Below, one piece after another: positions 7,939 to 16,365 of a stretch of DNA of 39,297 bases (its first letter is position 1; each line of letters starts with the position of its first letter). The stretch lies in the NCBI GenBank assembly GCA_910578475.1, contig CAJTRK010000011.1, positions 1-39,297 of the forward strand. Reading direction: 5' to 3'. The notes below the pieces were generated by a model. It was given only the letters and a program-made list of their open reading frames with translations. It had not been told where the DNA came from and made no database searches. Origin of the DNA: an uncultured Lachnospiraceae bacterium. Its GTDB lineage: Bacteria; Bacillota; Clostridia; Lachnospirales; Lachnospiraceae. The position numbers and the translations under genes were made by a program.

Positions 7939-9363
7939 ATGAGAAAAACGCTGTATTTAAAGTTCATACTGGCTTATTTTATCTTCGGCTTCTTCGGCTT
8001 TATCGTCGTAGCCACTTTTGTTTCCAACATGACGCTGGACCATTTAAAAAAAGATAAGGCCGATTCTCTCTACCGGGAAGCGACACTGATTGCCAATACT
8101 TACGCCTCCGACCTGTACAGCAGCGAAACGACGCTGGACGCGGTGAAAACACAATTGGATGCTCTGGACACCTATCTGGACGCGATTATCTGGATTATCA
8201 ATCCTTCGGGCCGTATGGTGCTCGACTCCTCTTCGCCGATTGATGTGGAAAACGAAGTCGTCATTGAACATTTTGATTCCACCATCACAGAAGGTTCTTA
8301 TTATACGACGGGGAACTTTTTCGGCTACTTTACGGAAGAAACGCTGAGCGTCTTTGCGCCGATTACTTCCGATTTCAAAGTAAAAGGCTATGTCGTCATC
8401 CACTGTCCCATGAGCAAGATTCAGGCATCTTCCAACAGTCTGCTTAATATATCCTATATCATGCTGGTTATTTTATTTCTCCTGTCATTGATTATTCTGA
8501 TTTTCTTCACGGAAATGGTCTATATTCCGCTGCGCAAAATCACGGAAGCGACGGAACAATATGCCAGCGGCAACATGCACTATGAATTTACCGTGGAAAG
8601 CGAAGATGAGATGGGCTATCTCGCGGCCGCCCTTTCTTATATGGCCGGCGAAATTGCCCGCTCCGAAGATGACCAGAAAAAGTTTGTCGCCAATGTTTCC
8701 CATGATTTCCGCTCGCCGCTGACTTCTATCAAAGGTTATCTGGAAGCCATGCTGGACGGCACGATACCGGCGGAACTTCACGAAAAATATCTCACTATCG
8801 TTTTGAATGAGACGGAACGCCTGACCAAACTGACCAACAGTCTGCTGACGTTAAACAATCTGAATACCAAAGGAATTATGCTGGAAAAGACGGATTTTGA
8901 AATTAATCAGGCTATTCGGAACGTAGCCGCTTCTTTTGAAGGCACATGCCGGGAAAAAAAGATTGCCATAGAGCTTGTGCTGACCGGGGAAGAAATGTAT
9001 GTCACCGCAGATATGGGAAAAATCCAGCAGGTACTTTATAATCTGTTAGATAACGCTATTAAATTCAGCCACCATAACTCAATCATCAAACTGGAAACGA
9101 CGGAAAAACACAACAAAGTTTTTGTCAGTGTCAAGGATTCCGGCATCGGCATTCCCAAAGACAATTTAAAACTGATTTGGGACCGTTTCTATAAATCGGA
9201 CATTTCCCGCGGCAAAGATAAAAAAGGGACTGGTCTCGGTCTCTCCATTACGAAAGAAATCATTCAGTCCCACGGTGAACATATTAACGTTATCAGTACG
9301 GAAGGCGCCGGCTCCGAATTTATCTTCTCTTTACCGGAAGCGGATATGGAAGACGACTACTAA
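7939..9363 (+). CDS. Sensor histidine kinase (HAMP, HisKA, HATPase_c)
   Basis: The start at 7939 is chosen because the hydrophobic N-terminus begins there and AAGGAAGG precedes it; a longer frame begins inside the response regulator. The 474-residue protein has membrane segments at about 8-30 and 168-190 that enclose a roughly 135-residue extracytoplasmic sensor. A HAMP linker, HisKA with His255 in SHDFRSPL, and an ATPase domain with N-box Asn368 follow (NLLDNAIKF, then DSGIGI and GTGLGL). It is the cognate kinase of the upstream regulator. The outer domain, about 30-165, resembles a single PAS/Cache-like module, but the ligand is not recognisable. Confidence 0.93.
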   Translation: MRKTLYLKFILAYFIFGFFGFIVVATFVSNMTLDHLKKDKADSLYREATLIANTYASDLYSSETTLDAVKTQLDALDTYLDAIIWIINPSGRMVLDSSSPIDVENEVVIEHFDSTITEGSYYTTGNFFGYFTEETLSVFAPITSDFKVKGYVVIHCPMSKIQASSNSLLNISYIMLVILFLLSLIILIFFTEMVYIPLRKITEATEQYASGNMHYEFTVESEDEMGYLAAALSYMAGEIARSEDDQKKFVANVSHDFRSPLTSIKGYLEAMLDGTIPAELHEKYLTIVLNETERLTKLTNSLLTLNNLNTKGIMLEKTDFEINQAIRNVAASFEGTCREKKIAIELVLTGEEMYVTADMGKIQQVLYNLLDNAIKFSHHNSIIKLETTEKHNKVFVSVKDSGIGIPKDNLKLIWDRFYKSDISRGKDKKGTGLGLSITKEIIQSHGEHINVISTEGAGSEFIFSLPEADMEDDY

Positions 9364-9369
9364 TATCCG

Positions 9370-9858
9370 TCACCAGTGCAGCCGGTGCAGCTCTCCTTCT
9401 TTTTGCATCTTTTCAAAGCCGTTCTGTCGTAACGCTTCATACAGCACAATCGCCACGGCATTGGAAAGATTCAGCGAGCGAATCCGGTCAAGCATGGGAA
9501 TCCTGATACAGTTTTCCACATGCTCGACCAGAATTTCCTCCGGGATGCCGCCGCTTTCCTTGCCGAACATGATAAAATCATCCGCCCCGAAGGCCGCCTC
9601 CGTATAAACTTTTTTGGCTTTTGTCGTTGCCATCCATATCTTTGCACCGGGATGCTTTTCCAGAAATTCCCGGTAATTTATGTATCTCGTCACATCCAGT
9701 TGTTCCCAGTAATCCATTCCCGCCCGCTTTATCGAGCGTTCATCGAGATGAAATCCGAGCGGCTCAATCAAGTGCAGACTCGTCCCCGTCGCCACACAGG
9801 TTCTTCCGATATTTCCCGTATTGGCCGGTATTTCCGGCTGGTGCAGAACAATGTGCAT
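9370..9858 (-). CDS. trmL: tRNA (cytidine34/uridine34-2'-O)-methyltransferase TrmL
   Basis: This 162-residue SPOUT-class methyltransferase is full length for TrmL. It opens MHIVLHQPEIPANTGNIGRT, the family signature, and carries FGKESGGIPEE and the knot motif IPMLDRIRSLNLSNAVAIVLYEA at the C-terminal half. It methylates the wobble-base ribose of tRNA-Leu isoacceptors with SAM. Its stop lies six bases from that of the histidine kinase on the other strand, so transcription converges with no recognisable terminator between them. Confidence 0.94.
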   Translation of the reverse strand: MHIVLHQPEIPANTGNIGRTCVATGTSLHLIEPLGFHLDERSIKRAGMDYWEQLDVTRYINYREFLEKHPGAKIWMATTKAKKVYTEAAFGADDFIMFGKESGGIPEEILVEHVENCIRIPMLDRIRSLNLSNAVAIVLYEALRQNGFEKMQKEGELHRLHW

Positions 9859-9905
9859 TGATTACTCCCCTCTATCCTCTCTGGCAGACACCCAAGTCAA
9901 AATTG

Positions 9906-11072
9906 TCAGGATTTCCGCAGTCTTTCCAGAAAATCCTCCAGCTTCTTCATGGCAATTTTCAGGTTATCCAGTGAATACGCATAGGAAATCCGTAAAAATC
10001 CTTCTCCGCAGTCACCAAACGCCGTGCCCGGCACGACCGCCACCTTTTCTTCCTTCAAAAACCGTGTCGCAAATTCATCACTGGTCAGCCCAAATTCCTT
10101 AATGCACGGAAATACATAGAACGCGCCAAACGGTTCAAAACACGGAAGTCCCATTTCCTGAAACGCATGGAGCAGGTATCTTCTCCGCTGATTATAAGCC
10201 TCTCTCATTTCCGCAACATCATCATCGCCGTTACGCAGCGCTTCTACCGCCGCATACTGGCTTGTCGTCGGCGCGCACATTATCGCAAACTGATGAATCT
10301 TGAGCATCTGCGCAATGATTTCCTTCGGGCCGCAGGCATAACCGAGCCGCCATCCGGTCATCGCATATGCTTTGGAAAAACCGTTGATAAGAATTGTCCG
10401 CTCTTTCATGCCCGGTATTTCCACAATGGAGACGTGTTTCTCTTTATAAGTCAGCTCCGCATATATTTCATCGGAAATCACGAAGATATCATGCCGGATG
10501 ATGACCTCTGCGATTTCTTCCAGGTCTTTTCTTTCCATAATCGCGCCTGTCGGATTGTTCGGAAACGGAAGCACCAGTATCTTTGTTTTATCGGTAATGG
10601 CTTCTTCCAGTTCCTTTGCCGTCAGACGGAACTCATTCTCAGCCTTTAATTCAATAATGACCGGAACACCGTCCGCCAATATTGCGCATGGCTCATATGA
10701 TACATAACTGGGCTGCGGAATCAGCACTTCCTCGCCGGGATTTAACATCGCGCGCATCGCCGCATCGATTCCCTCGGAACCGCCTACCGTCAAAAATACC
10801 TCTTCCTTCGGGTCATATTCCACACCCTGTTTTCTTTTCAGATAATGGCATACCTCTTCCTTCAGTTCTTTCAGACCGGCATTGGAAGTATAAAAGGTAC
10901 GTCCTTTTTCCAGAGAATAAATGCCCTCGTCCCGGATATGCCAAGGTGTATCGAAATCCGGCTCACCGACGCTTAACGATATGACATCATCCATCTCGTT
11001 GACGATGTCAAAAAATTTCCGGATGCCGGATGGTTTGATATCCACTACTTTATCTGCTAACGGATTTCTCAC
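9906..11072 (-). CDS. PLP-dependent aminotransferase, class I (aromatic/Asp-like)
   Basis: The 388-residue enzyme has fold-type I features: SVGEPDFDTP near the N-terminus, NNPTG at 172-176, DEIY at 201-204 and the PLP-binding Lys234 in GFSKAYAMTG. Arg in FLRISYA near the C-terminus should bind the substrate carboxylate. It belongs with the Bacillus PatA and aromatic aminotransferase group; the exact amino acid used is not readable. It starts with GTG overlapping the stop of the Lrp regulator gene by four bases (GTGA). The two are thus translationally coupled, which suggests that the regulator answers to an amino acid handled by this enzyme. Confidence 0.9.
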   Translation of the reverse strand: MRNPLADKVVDIKPSGIRKFFDIVNEMDDVISLSVGEPDFDTPWHIRDEGIYSLEKGRTFYTSNAGLKELKEEVCHYLKRKQGVEYDPKEEVFLTVGGSEGIDAAMRAMLNPGEEVLIPQPSYVSYEPCAILADGVPVIIELKAENEFRLTAKELEEAITDKTKILVLPFPNNPTGAIMERKDLEEIAEVIIRHDIFVISDEIYAELTYKEKHVSIVEIPGMKERTILINGFSKAYAMTGWRLGYACGPKEIIAQMLKIHQFAIMCAPTTSQYAAVEALRNGDDDVAEMREAYNQRRRYLLHAFQEMGLPCFEPFGAFYVFPCIKEFGLTSDEFATRFLKEEKVAVVPGTAFGDCGEGFLRISYAYSLDNLKIAMKKLEDFLERLRKS

Positions 11073-11551
11073 GGTGTCACCTTCTCTCTTGTATCCTCAT
11101 GTTTCTTTGCCAGAATCGTCCCGTGGTCTTTATATTTTTTCAGAATGAAATGCGTTGCAGTGCTAAGCACCGTCTCCAGCGTGGAAAGTTTATCTGATAC
11201 AAAAGCGGAAATTTCTTTCAGAGACTTTCCTTCCAGCGAAACAAGCAGGTCATAACCGCCTGAAATCAGATAAACGGAATTTACCTCCGGATATTTATAA
11301 ATGCGCTCCGCAATCTTGTCAAATCCCTGCCCGCGCTGCGGCGTTACCCGAACTTCTATCAGCGCGCTGACTTTTTCGATGGACGTCTTCTCCCAGTCTA
11401 TCAACGTATGATAACCACAGATAATGCCCTCACGCTCCATCGCCTCCAGTTCATTGACGATGTCAATCTCTTCAGCTCCCATAATAACAGCCAGTTCCTT
11501 GATATCGATACGGCTGTTCTTCTCAATTACCGACAATAATTTTTCTCTCAT
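11069..11551 (-). CDS. Lrp/AsnC-family transcriptional regulator
   Basis: The 160-residue protein has an N-terminal winged helix (about 1-60, IDIKELAVIMG with GIICGYHTLIDW) and a C-terminal RAM ligand-binding domain (about 65-145, with SGGYDLLVSLEG). Such proteins form octamers and respond to amino acids. It overlaps and precedes the aminotransferase gene, a pairing that implies control of that gene and of itself. GAAAGGAG lies 13 bases upstream of the ATG, slightly far. Confidence 0.92.
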   Translation of the reverse strand: MREKLLSVIEKNSRIDIKELAVIMGAEEIDIVNELEAMEREGIICGYHTLIDWEKTSIEKVSALIEVRVTPQRGQGFDKIAERIYKYPEVNSVYLISGGYDLLVSLEGKSLKEISAFVSDKLSTLETVLSTATHFILKKYKDHGTILAKKHEDTREKVTP

Positions 11552-11604
11552 CTTATAACCAAGCTCCTTTCATTCTTCGCGAGTCTGCAGCCATCTGCCG
11601 CACC

Positions 11605-12597
11605 TCACTCCTCCTTCATTCCGGTTTTATAGAGCGCATCCGTCTTGGGCGGCTCCAGAAACCGCCGCTCTTCCTCGTTATAAAGCACCCTGTCGTTACC
11701 GTCCGTCGTCTTTCCGACGACTACCGCCGGAATGCCTTCCTTCTCCAAGGCGGCAGCAAGAGCGTTTCCGTCCTCCGACGTCATCAAAAGACATCCCGCA
11801 GACGATAACTCATAAGGATTCAAGTTGAAAAACTCGCATATTTCTATTGTTTCCTGCCTGACAGGCAATTTCTTCAAGTCGATTTCCAGTCCAACGCCGG
11901 CTCCATTCGCCAGTTCCCACAGTGCGCCGAAAATGCCGCCCTGTGAAACATCATGGATTCCGCAGACGCCGGACTTACGGGCGGTAGCGGCCTCCGGAAT
12001 CACGGAGAAAAACTGTTCAAATCCCGCGGCTTCCTCTATCATTCTTGCCGGATATCTGGTTAGCAGCTCCGTTCTGTGCTCTCTTGCGATTCTCACCGTT
12101 CCGTCAAGTCCGAGCCACTTGCTGACGACCACATCCTGACCGGGCTTCACGCTCCGCCCGGAAACATCTTCTTTCTTTCGCTTCCCGATGCCGGTCACGG
12201 TCAGCACCGGCTGCCTCACGGCTCCCGTGACTTCCGTATGTCCGCCCGCTATCTGCACATGATACCGGCTGCAGATTTCTTCCGCCTGTGCCATCATGTT
12301 CTGCAGTTCTTTCTCTTCCAGTTCTTCCGGAAGCATGGCGGAGAGCAGAATCCCGACCGGTTCGGCTCCGGCTGCCGCCACATTATTCAACGCTCTGTTC
12401 ACACCATAAACGCAGACCATATCCGCCGGCGCGCTGACGGGATTCGTGGAAAAAACGCTATCTTCGCCATCGTCAAACGATAAAACGGCGCAGTCTACCC
12501 CTATCCCTGCGCCGCATACCACTTCTTTCCGTTCAGTTTTTATCTTTCGCAAAACAGAGCGCGTAAGCACACTCTCCGATATTTTTCCGCTTCTCAT
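11605..12597 (-). CDS. AIR synthase-related (HypE/ThiL-like fold) protein
   Basis: This 330-residue protein has the two-domain PurM-superfamily fold. It carries a Gly-Asp-rich N-terminal strand (GAGIGVDCAVL), an ATP-binding segment around NRALNNVAAAGAEPVGIL, the AGGHTEVT motif, and a C-terminal domain with GIHDVSQGGIFGALWELA. This matches HypE-like and 'AIR synthase-related' proteins. True HypE ends with a conserved Cys that carries the carbamoyl group; here the C-terminus ends Lys-Glu-Glu without it, and no hydrogenase genes are nearby. It is probably an ATP-using enzyme of unknown substrate. It lies 53 bases upstream of the Lrp gene on the same strand. Confidence 0.82.
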   Translation of the reverse strand: MRSGKISESVLTRSVLRKIKTERKEVVCGAGIGVDCAVLSFDDGEDSVFSTNPVSAPADMVCVYGVNRALNNVAAAGAEPVGILLSAMLPEELEEKELQNMMAQAEEICSRYHVQIAGGHTEVTGAVRQPVLTVTGIGKRKKEDVSGRSVKPGQDVVVSKWLGLDGTVRIAREHRTELLTRYPARMIEEAAGFEQFFSVIPEAATARKSGVCGIHDVSQGGIFGALWELANGAGVGLEIDLKKLPVRQETIEICEFFNLNPYELSSAGCLLMTSEDGNALAAALEKEGIPAVVVGKTTDGNDRVLYNEEERRFLEPPKTDALYKTGMKEE

Positions 12598-12639
12598 AAT
12601 AATTGGCTTCCCGCTGCCTTTCTTTCGAACCTTCGCGTA

Positions 12640-14199
12640 TTAGCCTTCCGGAGCCGGTTCGGGCGGCGCCGGAGGCGGTGTCTGTTCTGCCGGCTGCTGC
12701 TGCGCCTGTGCCGCTGCCTCCTGTGCCGCCGCAGCCTGCGCTGCTGCCGCGTCGGCCTGCGCCTGATAGGCTCCTGCTACCGCTTTTACCTGGTCAACGC
12801 TGTTCGTCGCAATCGCCGCCATAATCGCATTATATGCCTCCGGGTCCGCCGTGGCGGTTCCGACCGTCGCATTTCTCGGCGATTTATTATAGGAACTGCT
12901 GTTTACCTGTTCTCTGCTGACTTCCACACCGTCTACCTTGACAACTTTCCACAGCTGCGCCTTATATCCTACATGCGCCGACTGAACGGAACAATAACCG
13001 AGCGGTAAAGACTCATTGGCGTAAATGACCTCTTCTTCGGGCACATTCCGTTCCAGCACAACGCTTTCATAAATCACTTCTCTGTTGCTTTCTCTTGATT
13101 CCACTCCATAAATTGTAAACGTAATATGCTTATCGGGCGTCGTAATGCCTTCAATGTAAACAGGGTTTTCCGTATTATTCACAAATTTAAAGTCTTTTCC
13201 GGAAGATTCCGCAATCGCCGCATCGGCGGACGGGTCCACATAAGTCACTATCATAGAATGGTTATATCGCTCCGTCACTTCCAGCTCGGCTCTCAAAACG
13301 GCATTATATAAAGTTGTGGAAACCTGACAGATACCGCCTCCCAGACTGTCCACCACCTGACCGTTCAGATAAGAGGCAGCCATGTAATAGCCATTATCCT
13401 GTGAAAAAGGTGATACCGCCTCATAACAGGAAAATTCATCACCAGGATACAAAAGCTTTCCGTTAATCAGCGCACACCCATTCGCCACATTCGCGCTTCT
13501 GGATGAATTTGATGTTGAATAGCTGGTCGTAAATGTTCCGAGCACATCCGTAATCCGGGACAGCTCTTCCGCGTTTCCGCGAGGCTCCTGAACCGTCACC
13601 GCCAAATCAACGTAGCCGGCTTCTCCTTCCCATTCACCGACCAGATATTGATAGACTGCCTCCGCGGAAGCATCCACATCTATCACGATGCCGGACTGCC
13701 CTTCCGTAATCTGAAATACGCCGTCCGTTCTTGTAAGAACCGCATCAACCGCTTCCTGATTATACTGCGCGCCCTGCTCCGCAATCAGCGATTTGATTTT
13801 GTTTTTATCAAAATCAAATTTTACCTCGTACACCTGATTGGAACGTTCCAAATCCTTCAGCATTTTATAACACTGAACGATATTACCGTCTTTACCGAGT
13901 CCGGCCGCTTCCTCAATAATTTCCGGATTCGCCCATTTTAGTCCTACTTCCGACGCCGTTGTCACAATCGCCTGGTCATCCACCGCGTGCAATGTAATCT
14001 GTACATCTCCAAAGGAATCCACATATTCCTGTACCGCATTCCTGGCTTCGGAAACCGTCATGCCGGAAATATTCACTTCATCCACATAAATTCCCGATTC
14101 GATTTTCTCTTCGGCATTTACCGTTACTCCCATCGATAAAAAACCGATAAACAATGCTGTTATGACTGTCAGCATTCCCCTTCTTCTGCGCATAACCAT
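12640..14199 (-). CDS. VanW-family / YoaR-like cell-wall-associated protein
   Basis: The 519-residue protein has an N-terminal signal or anchor segment (about 8-28 after a run of arginines). Two copies of a peptidoglycan-binding-type helical domain follow (PG_binding_4, about 35-215), then a VanW domain (about 225-360, with NGKLLYPGDEFSCYE and GGGICQVSTTLYNAVL). A G5-like stretch follows, and the tail is rich in Ala, Gln and Pro (about 470-519). VanW proteins are extracytoplasmic, and their chemistry is not established. The ATG at 14199 is chosen because GGAAGGG precedes it; the frame extends to a TTG with no signal. A small membrane peptide gene lies just upstream. Confidence 0.87.
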   Translation of the reverse strand: MVMRRRRGMLTVITALFIGFLSMGVTVNAEEKIESGIYVDEVNISGMTVSEARNAVQEYVDSFGDVQITLHAVDDQAIVTTASEVGLKWANPEIIEEAAGLGKDGNIVQCYKMLKDLERSNQVYEVKFDFDKNKIKSLIAEQGAQYNQEAVDAVLTRTDGVFQITEGQSGIVIDVDASAEAVYQYLVGEWEGEAGYVDLAVTVQEPRGNAEELSRITDVLGTFTTSYSTSNSSRSANVANGCALINGKLLYPGDEFSCYEAVSPFSQDNGYYMAASYLNGQVVDSLGGGICQVSTTLYNAVLRAELEVTERYNHSMIVTYVDPSADAAIAESSGKDFKFVNNTENPVYIEGITTPDKHITFTIYGVESRESNREVIYESVVLERNVPEEEVIYANESLPLGYCSVQSAHVGYKAQLWKVVKVDGVEVSREQVNSSSYNKSPRNATVGTATADPEAYNAIMAAIATNSVDQVKAVAGAYQAQADAAAAQAAAAQEAAAQAQQQPAEQTPPPAPPEPAPEG

Positions 14200-14259
14200 A
14201 ACCTTTCCCTTCCTGCAACATTGCTTCTCTGACAAAAGTATGTTAAACTTACTTCGTGG

Positions 14260-14367
14260 CTATCCGGCCACGCTCAATACCAAAGGCAATACCATCGCCA
14301 GAATAAGTATAATGATAATGACTGCCGATATTCTCTGCCTTGATTTTTTATTATGAAATGAAAACAT
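14260..14367 (-). CDS. 35-residue single-pass membrane peptide (DUF4044/Prli42-like)
   Basis: An ATG eight bases after GGAGG opens a 35-codon frame. The peptide has a basic N-terminus (HNKKSRQR) and one strongly hydrophobic segment (about 15-33, rich in Ile, Leu and Val). Size and layout resemble the DUF4044/Prli42 peptides of Firmicutes, which in Listeria anchor the stressosome. That link is by pattern only. It is followed 60 bases later by the VanW-family gene and probably shares its transcript. Confidence 0.6.
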   Translation of the reverse strand: MFSFHNKKSRQRISAVIIIILILAMVLPLVLSVAG

Positions 14368-14402
14368 TTTAATGACCTCCGTTCCCTGAAAGGATATTAT
14401 AT

Positions 14403-15011
14403 ATGAAATTTCCCTTTTTTGCAAGTTTCCTCGTATTTGTTGTATGGCTCACATATGAAATTTCCAAACACGATAAAATGGATGCTGAGAAGGAACGTTC
14501 TTTCTGGGCAAAAGAACATCGGGCCAACAATACGAGACGGAAATCGCTCGAAGACCTTTCCTATATTACGGTTCCACTCGACAGCCTTTTTTTACAGCTG
14601 CTTCCTGACGATGAAAAGGCCGCCGAATACAAGGAAACGCTCCGTACGTTAAGCGAGTCACAAATCGTAAATTTTACAGGAATTACCAACACAGACCTGA
14701 AATTAAAATACGGCGCGCCAAACATCGACCTGCTGTCCCGGTATGACCAGAATTATACGATTCTCGCCAGAACCCTGAACCAATGGGCACATTGTCTGCA
14801 TCAGAACGGATATTCCAAAGAAGCCAGAGAAGTTCTGGAATTTGCGGTTTCTACCGGAACGGATATCAGCAGTTCTTACAAACTGCTTTGCAAAATCTAT
14901 CTGGAAGAAAACACACCTGAAAAAATACAGGCACTTTATCCGACCGTCGATGCCCTGAATTCTGCGATGAAAAACGCTATCGTCCGTATTCTGCAAGAAG
15001 CCGGCCAATGA
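14403..15011 (+). CDS. Membrane-anchored helical-repeat (TPR-like) protein, unknown function
   Basis: The 202-residue product has an N-terminal membrane anchor (about residues 3-20), a charged linker and a helical C-terminal region. That region includes two TPR-like helix pairs (about 125-185: LARTLNQWAHCLHQNGYSKE and the LLCKIYLEE repeat). I do not recognise a named family. GAAAGGA lies nine bases upstream of the ATG. It diverges from the small membrane peptide gene across only 35 bases, which hold just the two ribosome sites, so its promoter must overlap the neighbouring gene. Its 3' end overlaps the convergent exonuclease gene by 35 bases. Confidence 0.78.
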   Translation: MKFPFFASFLVFVVWLTYEISKHDKMDAEKERSFWAKEHRANNTRRKSLEDLSYITVPLDSLFLQLLPDDEKAAEYKETLRTLSESQIVNFTGITNTDLKLKYGAPNIDLLSRYDQNYTILARTLNQWAHCLHQNGYSKEAREVLEFAVSTGTDISSSYKLLCKIYLEENTPEKIQALYPTVDALNSAMKNAIVRILQEAGQ

Positions 15012-15678
15012 TACGGCTTGCCTCATTGCGGGTAAGCTTTTCCACCTGATAGTCTACTGTTAGTTTATGCCTGTCCAACAATTTATATAACTGCTCTTTT
15101 TGCGGTATTGTTATCGGCGTTTCCCGTTTCACCTGATACATAAGGCGGTTCGGTTCAAACGCCGTTTCATTTCCCTGATAAAAAATCGCCGCAAGCTTCT
15201 GATACAGTTTGGCCGCCGCTTCCGCATCGGCAAGCGCCCTGTGCGCGTTATGCGCAATTCCGTAATATTTACACAGAAAAAGAAGACTCCTGCTTTTCAG
15301 TTCAGGTAAGAAGAGCTTCGCAAGCTTCAACGTATCGATTCCCTTTTTTTCAAAAACAAGACGCTGATTGACAACCGCCCTTTTCACAAAAGAATAATCG
15401 AACAGAATTCCATGTCCGACCAGAATATCGTCTCCGATAAAACGAAGCGCGTCCGGGAGCACGTCTGCAATATCCGGTGCGTCCGCAAGATGCTCATCCC
15501 GGATTCCTGTCAGCTTAACAATGTGCTCTTCCAGCTTTCTTCCAGGATTGATGAACGTTTCCATCTTCGCTGTAATTTCTCCGGAACGCACCCGGATCAT
15601 ACCGATTTCAATTATTTTATCCTGCTTCGGGTTTAATCCGGTCGTCTCCACATCCAAAGCCACATATGAATCAATCAT
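14977..15678 (-). CDS. DEDDh 3'-5' exonuclease, DNA polymerase III epsilon-like
   Basis: The 233-residue protein has an RNase-T/DnaQ-type exonuclease domain (1-165). ExoI is DVETTG at about 9-14, ExoII is VGHGILFDYSF near 93-103, and ExoIII is HRALADAEA near 145-153, giving all four acidic ligands and the His. The C-terminal 60 residues hold a small extra domain (ITIPQKEQLYKLLDRHKL). It is a stand-alone proofreading-like or repair nuclease; PolC carries its own exonuclease in this group. It starts three bases after the nth stop and is the third gene of a minus-strand operon. Confidence 0.9.
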   Translation of the reverse strand: MIDSYVALDVETTGLNPKQDKIIEIGMIRVRSGEITAKMETFINPGRKLEEHIVKLTGIRDEHLADAPDIADVLPDALRFIGDDILVGHGILFDYSFVKRAVVNQRLVFEKKGIDTLKLAKLFLPELKSRSLLFLCKYYGIAHNAHRALADAEAAAKLYQKLAAIFYQGNETAFEPNRLMYQVKRETPITIPQKEQLYKLLDRHKLTVDYQVEKLTRNEASRIIGRLLAEYGR

Positions 15679-15681
15679 TTC

Positions 15682-16365
15682 TTACTCTCCGTCTGTTTTC
15701 CCTTTTGCCGCCGCGTTTCTTCCCTTCTTTCCGCCCTGTCTTTTTCGGTAATCTGCGCAATGCTCCCGCAGGAAACATTCTTCACACTTCGGCGTCGGCG
15801 CTTTACAAATCTGCCTGCCATGTGTGATGATTTGGATATTCCAGAGAATCCAATGGTCTTTGGGCAAAGCCTTCATCAGCTCCATTTCCACCTTGACGGG
15901 CTCGTCTTCCTTCGTAATGCCAAGCTTTTTGGAAATTCGCTTCACATGGGTGTCCACCACAATGCTCGGCTCATGATAAATATTTCCCCGGATGACATTG
16001 GCCGTCTTACGCCCTACGCCTGCCAGAGAAGTGAGTTCCTCGATGGTTTTCGGCACTTCGCCGCCAAATTTATCGCGCAGGTCTTTGCAGCAGGCGATGA
16101 TGTTTTTTGCCTTATTATGATAAAATCCGGTAGAATGGATATCCTGTTCCAGTTCTTTTAAATCCGCTTCCGCGAACGCATCGATACTTTGATATTTCTG
16201 AAAAAGGTCTTTCGTCACGACATTGACTCTGGCGTCCGTGCACTGTGCGCTCAATATCGTCGCAATCAAAAGCTGCCACGCATTCTCATGGTGCAGATAA
16301 CAGACATATTCCGTTCCGTAATGCGCATCCAGTAAATCCAGAATTGTTTTCGTGTTCTTTGTCAT
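15682..16365 (-). CDS. nth: Endonuclease III (DNA glycosylase/AP lyase)
   Basis: This 227-residue enzyme is complete. The helix-hairpin-helix LAGVGRKTANV carries the catalytic Lys120, the catalytic Asp is at 138 in VVDTH, and the [4Fe-4S] ligands follow the C-X6-C-X2-C-X5-C pattern near residue 190-207. The residue numbers of Lys and Asp equal those of E. coli Nth. It excises oxidised pyrimidines and cleaves the abasic site. The basic tail (KRQGGKKGRNAAAKGK) is an extension. The ATG overlaps the stop of the radical SAM gene by four bases (ATGA). Confidence 0.96.
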   Translation of the reverse strand: MTKNTKTILDLLDAHYGTEYVCYLHHENAWQLLIATILSAQCTDARVNVVTKDLFQKYQSIDAFAEADLKELEQDIHSTGFYHNKAKNIIACCKDLRDKFGGEVPKTIEELTSLAGVGRKTANVIRGNIYHEPSIVVDTHVKRISKKLGITKEDEPVKVEMELMKALPKDHWILWNIQIITHGRQICKAPTPKCEECFLREHCADYRKRQGGKKGRNAAAKGKTDGE

